From the NCBI GenBank assembly GCA_900539345.1, contig UQBS01000091.1, positions 1-6,809 of the forward strand: a stretch of 6,809 nucleotides of DNA, read 5' to 3'. The position numbers were made by a program, and so were the translations under genes. The notes beneath the pieces are model-generated. The model did not search any database. It was not told where the DNA came from and saw only the letters and a list, made by a program, of their open reading frames with translations. The first letter of the stretch is position 1; every line of letters begins with the position of its first letter. Origin of the DNA: an uncultured Coriobacteriaceae bacterium (lineage in GTDB: Bacteria; Actinomycetota; Coriobacteriia; Coriobacteriales; UMGS124). Positions 6,571 through 6,809 of the stretch are shown one piece after another.

Positions 6571-6809
6571 ATGTGCACTGAGTGCGACAACACCACGGCC
6601 GCCCCTCAGGACGGCATCCCGGCGTACGACGCGGCCACCATCGAGGTCAAATGGCAGAAGGCTTGGGCTGACGAGGATCTCTTCAAAACCGATGAGGATC
6701 CCACCAAGCCTAAGAAGTATGTCCTTGAGATGTTCCCGTATCCTTCGGGCGACCTTCACATGGGCCATGCGCGCAACTACACCATCGGCGACGCCATGGC
6801 GCGCCAGGC
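6571..6809 (+). CDS. leuS: Leucine--tRNA ligase, 5' end (3' end outside window)
   Basis: This class Ia synthetase charges tRNA(Leu). Only the first 79 codons plus two bases are present. WQKAW (28-32) is the usual entry of bacterial LeuRS. MFPYPSGDLHMGHARNYTIGD (54-74) is the Rossmann-fold signature, with HMGH at 63-66 as the ATP-binding HIGH motif. The protein begins with about 20 residues before the usual family start, including a CTEC at 2-5. ATG 6571 is chosen because it has a ribosome site. A later start is not ruled out, but I see no in-frame ATG or GTG with a good site before WQKAW. It follows guaB by 81 bases, with a hairpin between, so it is probably a new transcription unit or a read-through product. 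No T-box elements fit in the gap. Confidence 0.95.
   Translation, partial: MCTECDNTTAAPQDGIPAYDAATIEVKWQKAWADEDLFKTDEDPTKPKKYVLEMFPYPSGDLHMGHARNYTIGDAMARQ

Noticed and set aside
6555..6581. Short ATG frame of 8 codons overlapping the leuS start, as a possible leader peptide
   Set aside because: It has no leucine codons, no good ribosome site of its own and no attenuator structure downstream; it arises from the leuS ribosome-site region by chance.

Overview
The window is GC-rich bacterial DNA with strong G/C preference at third codon positions. All six genes lie on the + strand and are closely packed. The ileS-lspA-rluD order, the actinobacterial-like codon usage and the IMP dehydrogenase subtype suggest a gut- or oral-type Coriobacteriia member (Collinsella/Olsenella/Atopobium-like). 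This assignment is inference from gene order and protein character, not from a database search.

Layout: (1) 1-1901, the 3' two thirds of isoleucyl-tRNA synthetase (ileS), cut by the left edge. (2) 1907-2395, signal peptidase II (lspA), starting 5 bases after the ileS stop. (3) 2388-3425, an RluA/RluD-family 23S rRNA pseudouridine synthase whose start overlaps the lspA end by 8 bases. These three form an apparent operon with a conserved housekeeping gene order. (4) 3495-4811, a membrane-bound family 2 glycosyltransferase with the DxD, TED and QxxRW motifs of processive enzymes. Its polymer is unknown and it has no partner genes here. (5) 4954-6489, an IMP dehydrogenase with a CBS pair, of the divergent subtype best known from the protozoan Tritrichomonas foetus. 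(6) A strong hairpin at 6516-6549. (7) 6571 to the right edge, the 5' end of leucyl-tRNA synthetase (leuS).

Functionally this is mostly core metabolism: charging of Ile and Leu tRNAs, lipoprotein maturation, ribosomal RNA modification and the committed step of GMP synthesis. The glycosyltransferase is the only gene of uncertain role. I see no tRNA or rRNA genes, CRISPR array, insertion sequence, phage gene or T-box leader. No convincing undescribed system is present. The points most worth a second look are the T. foetus-type IMPDH, the orphan glycosyltransferase, and the hairpin plus palindrome in front of leuS.
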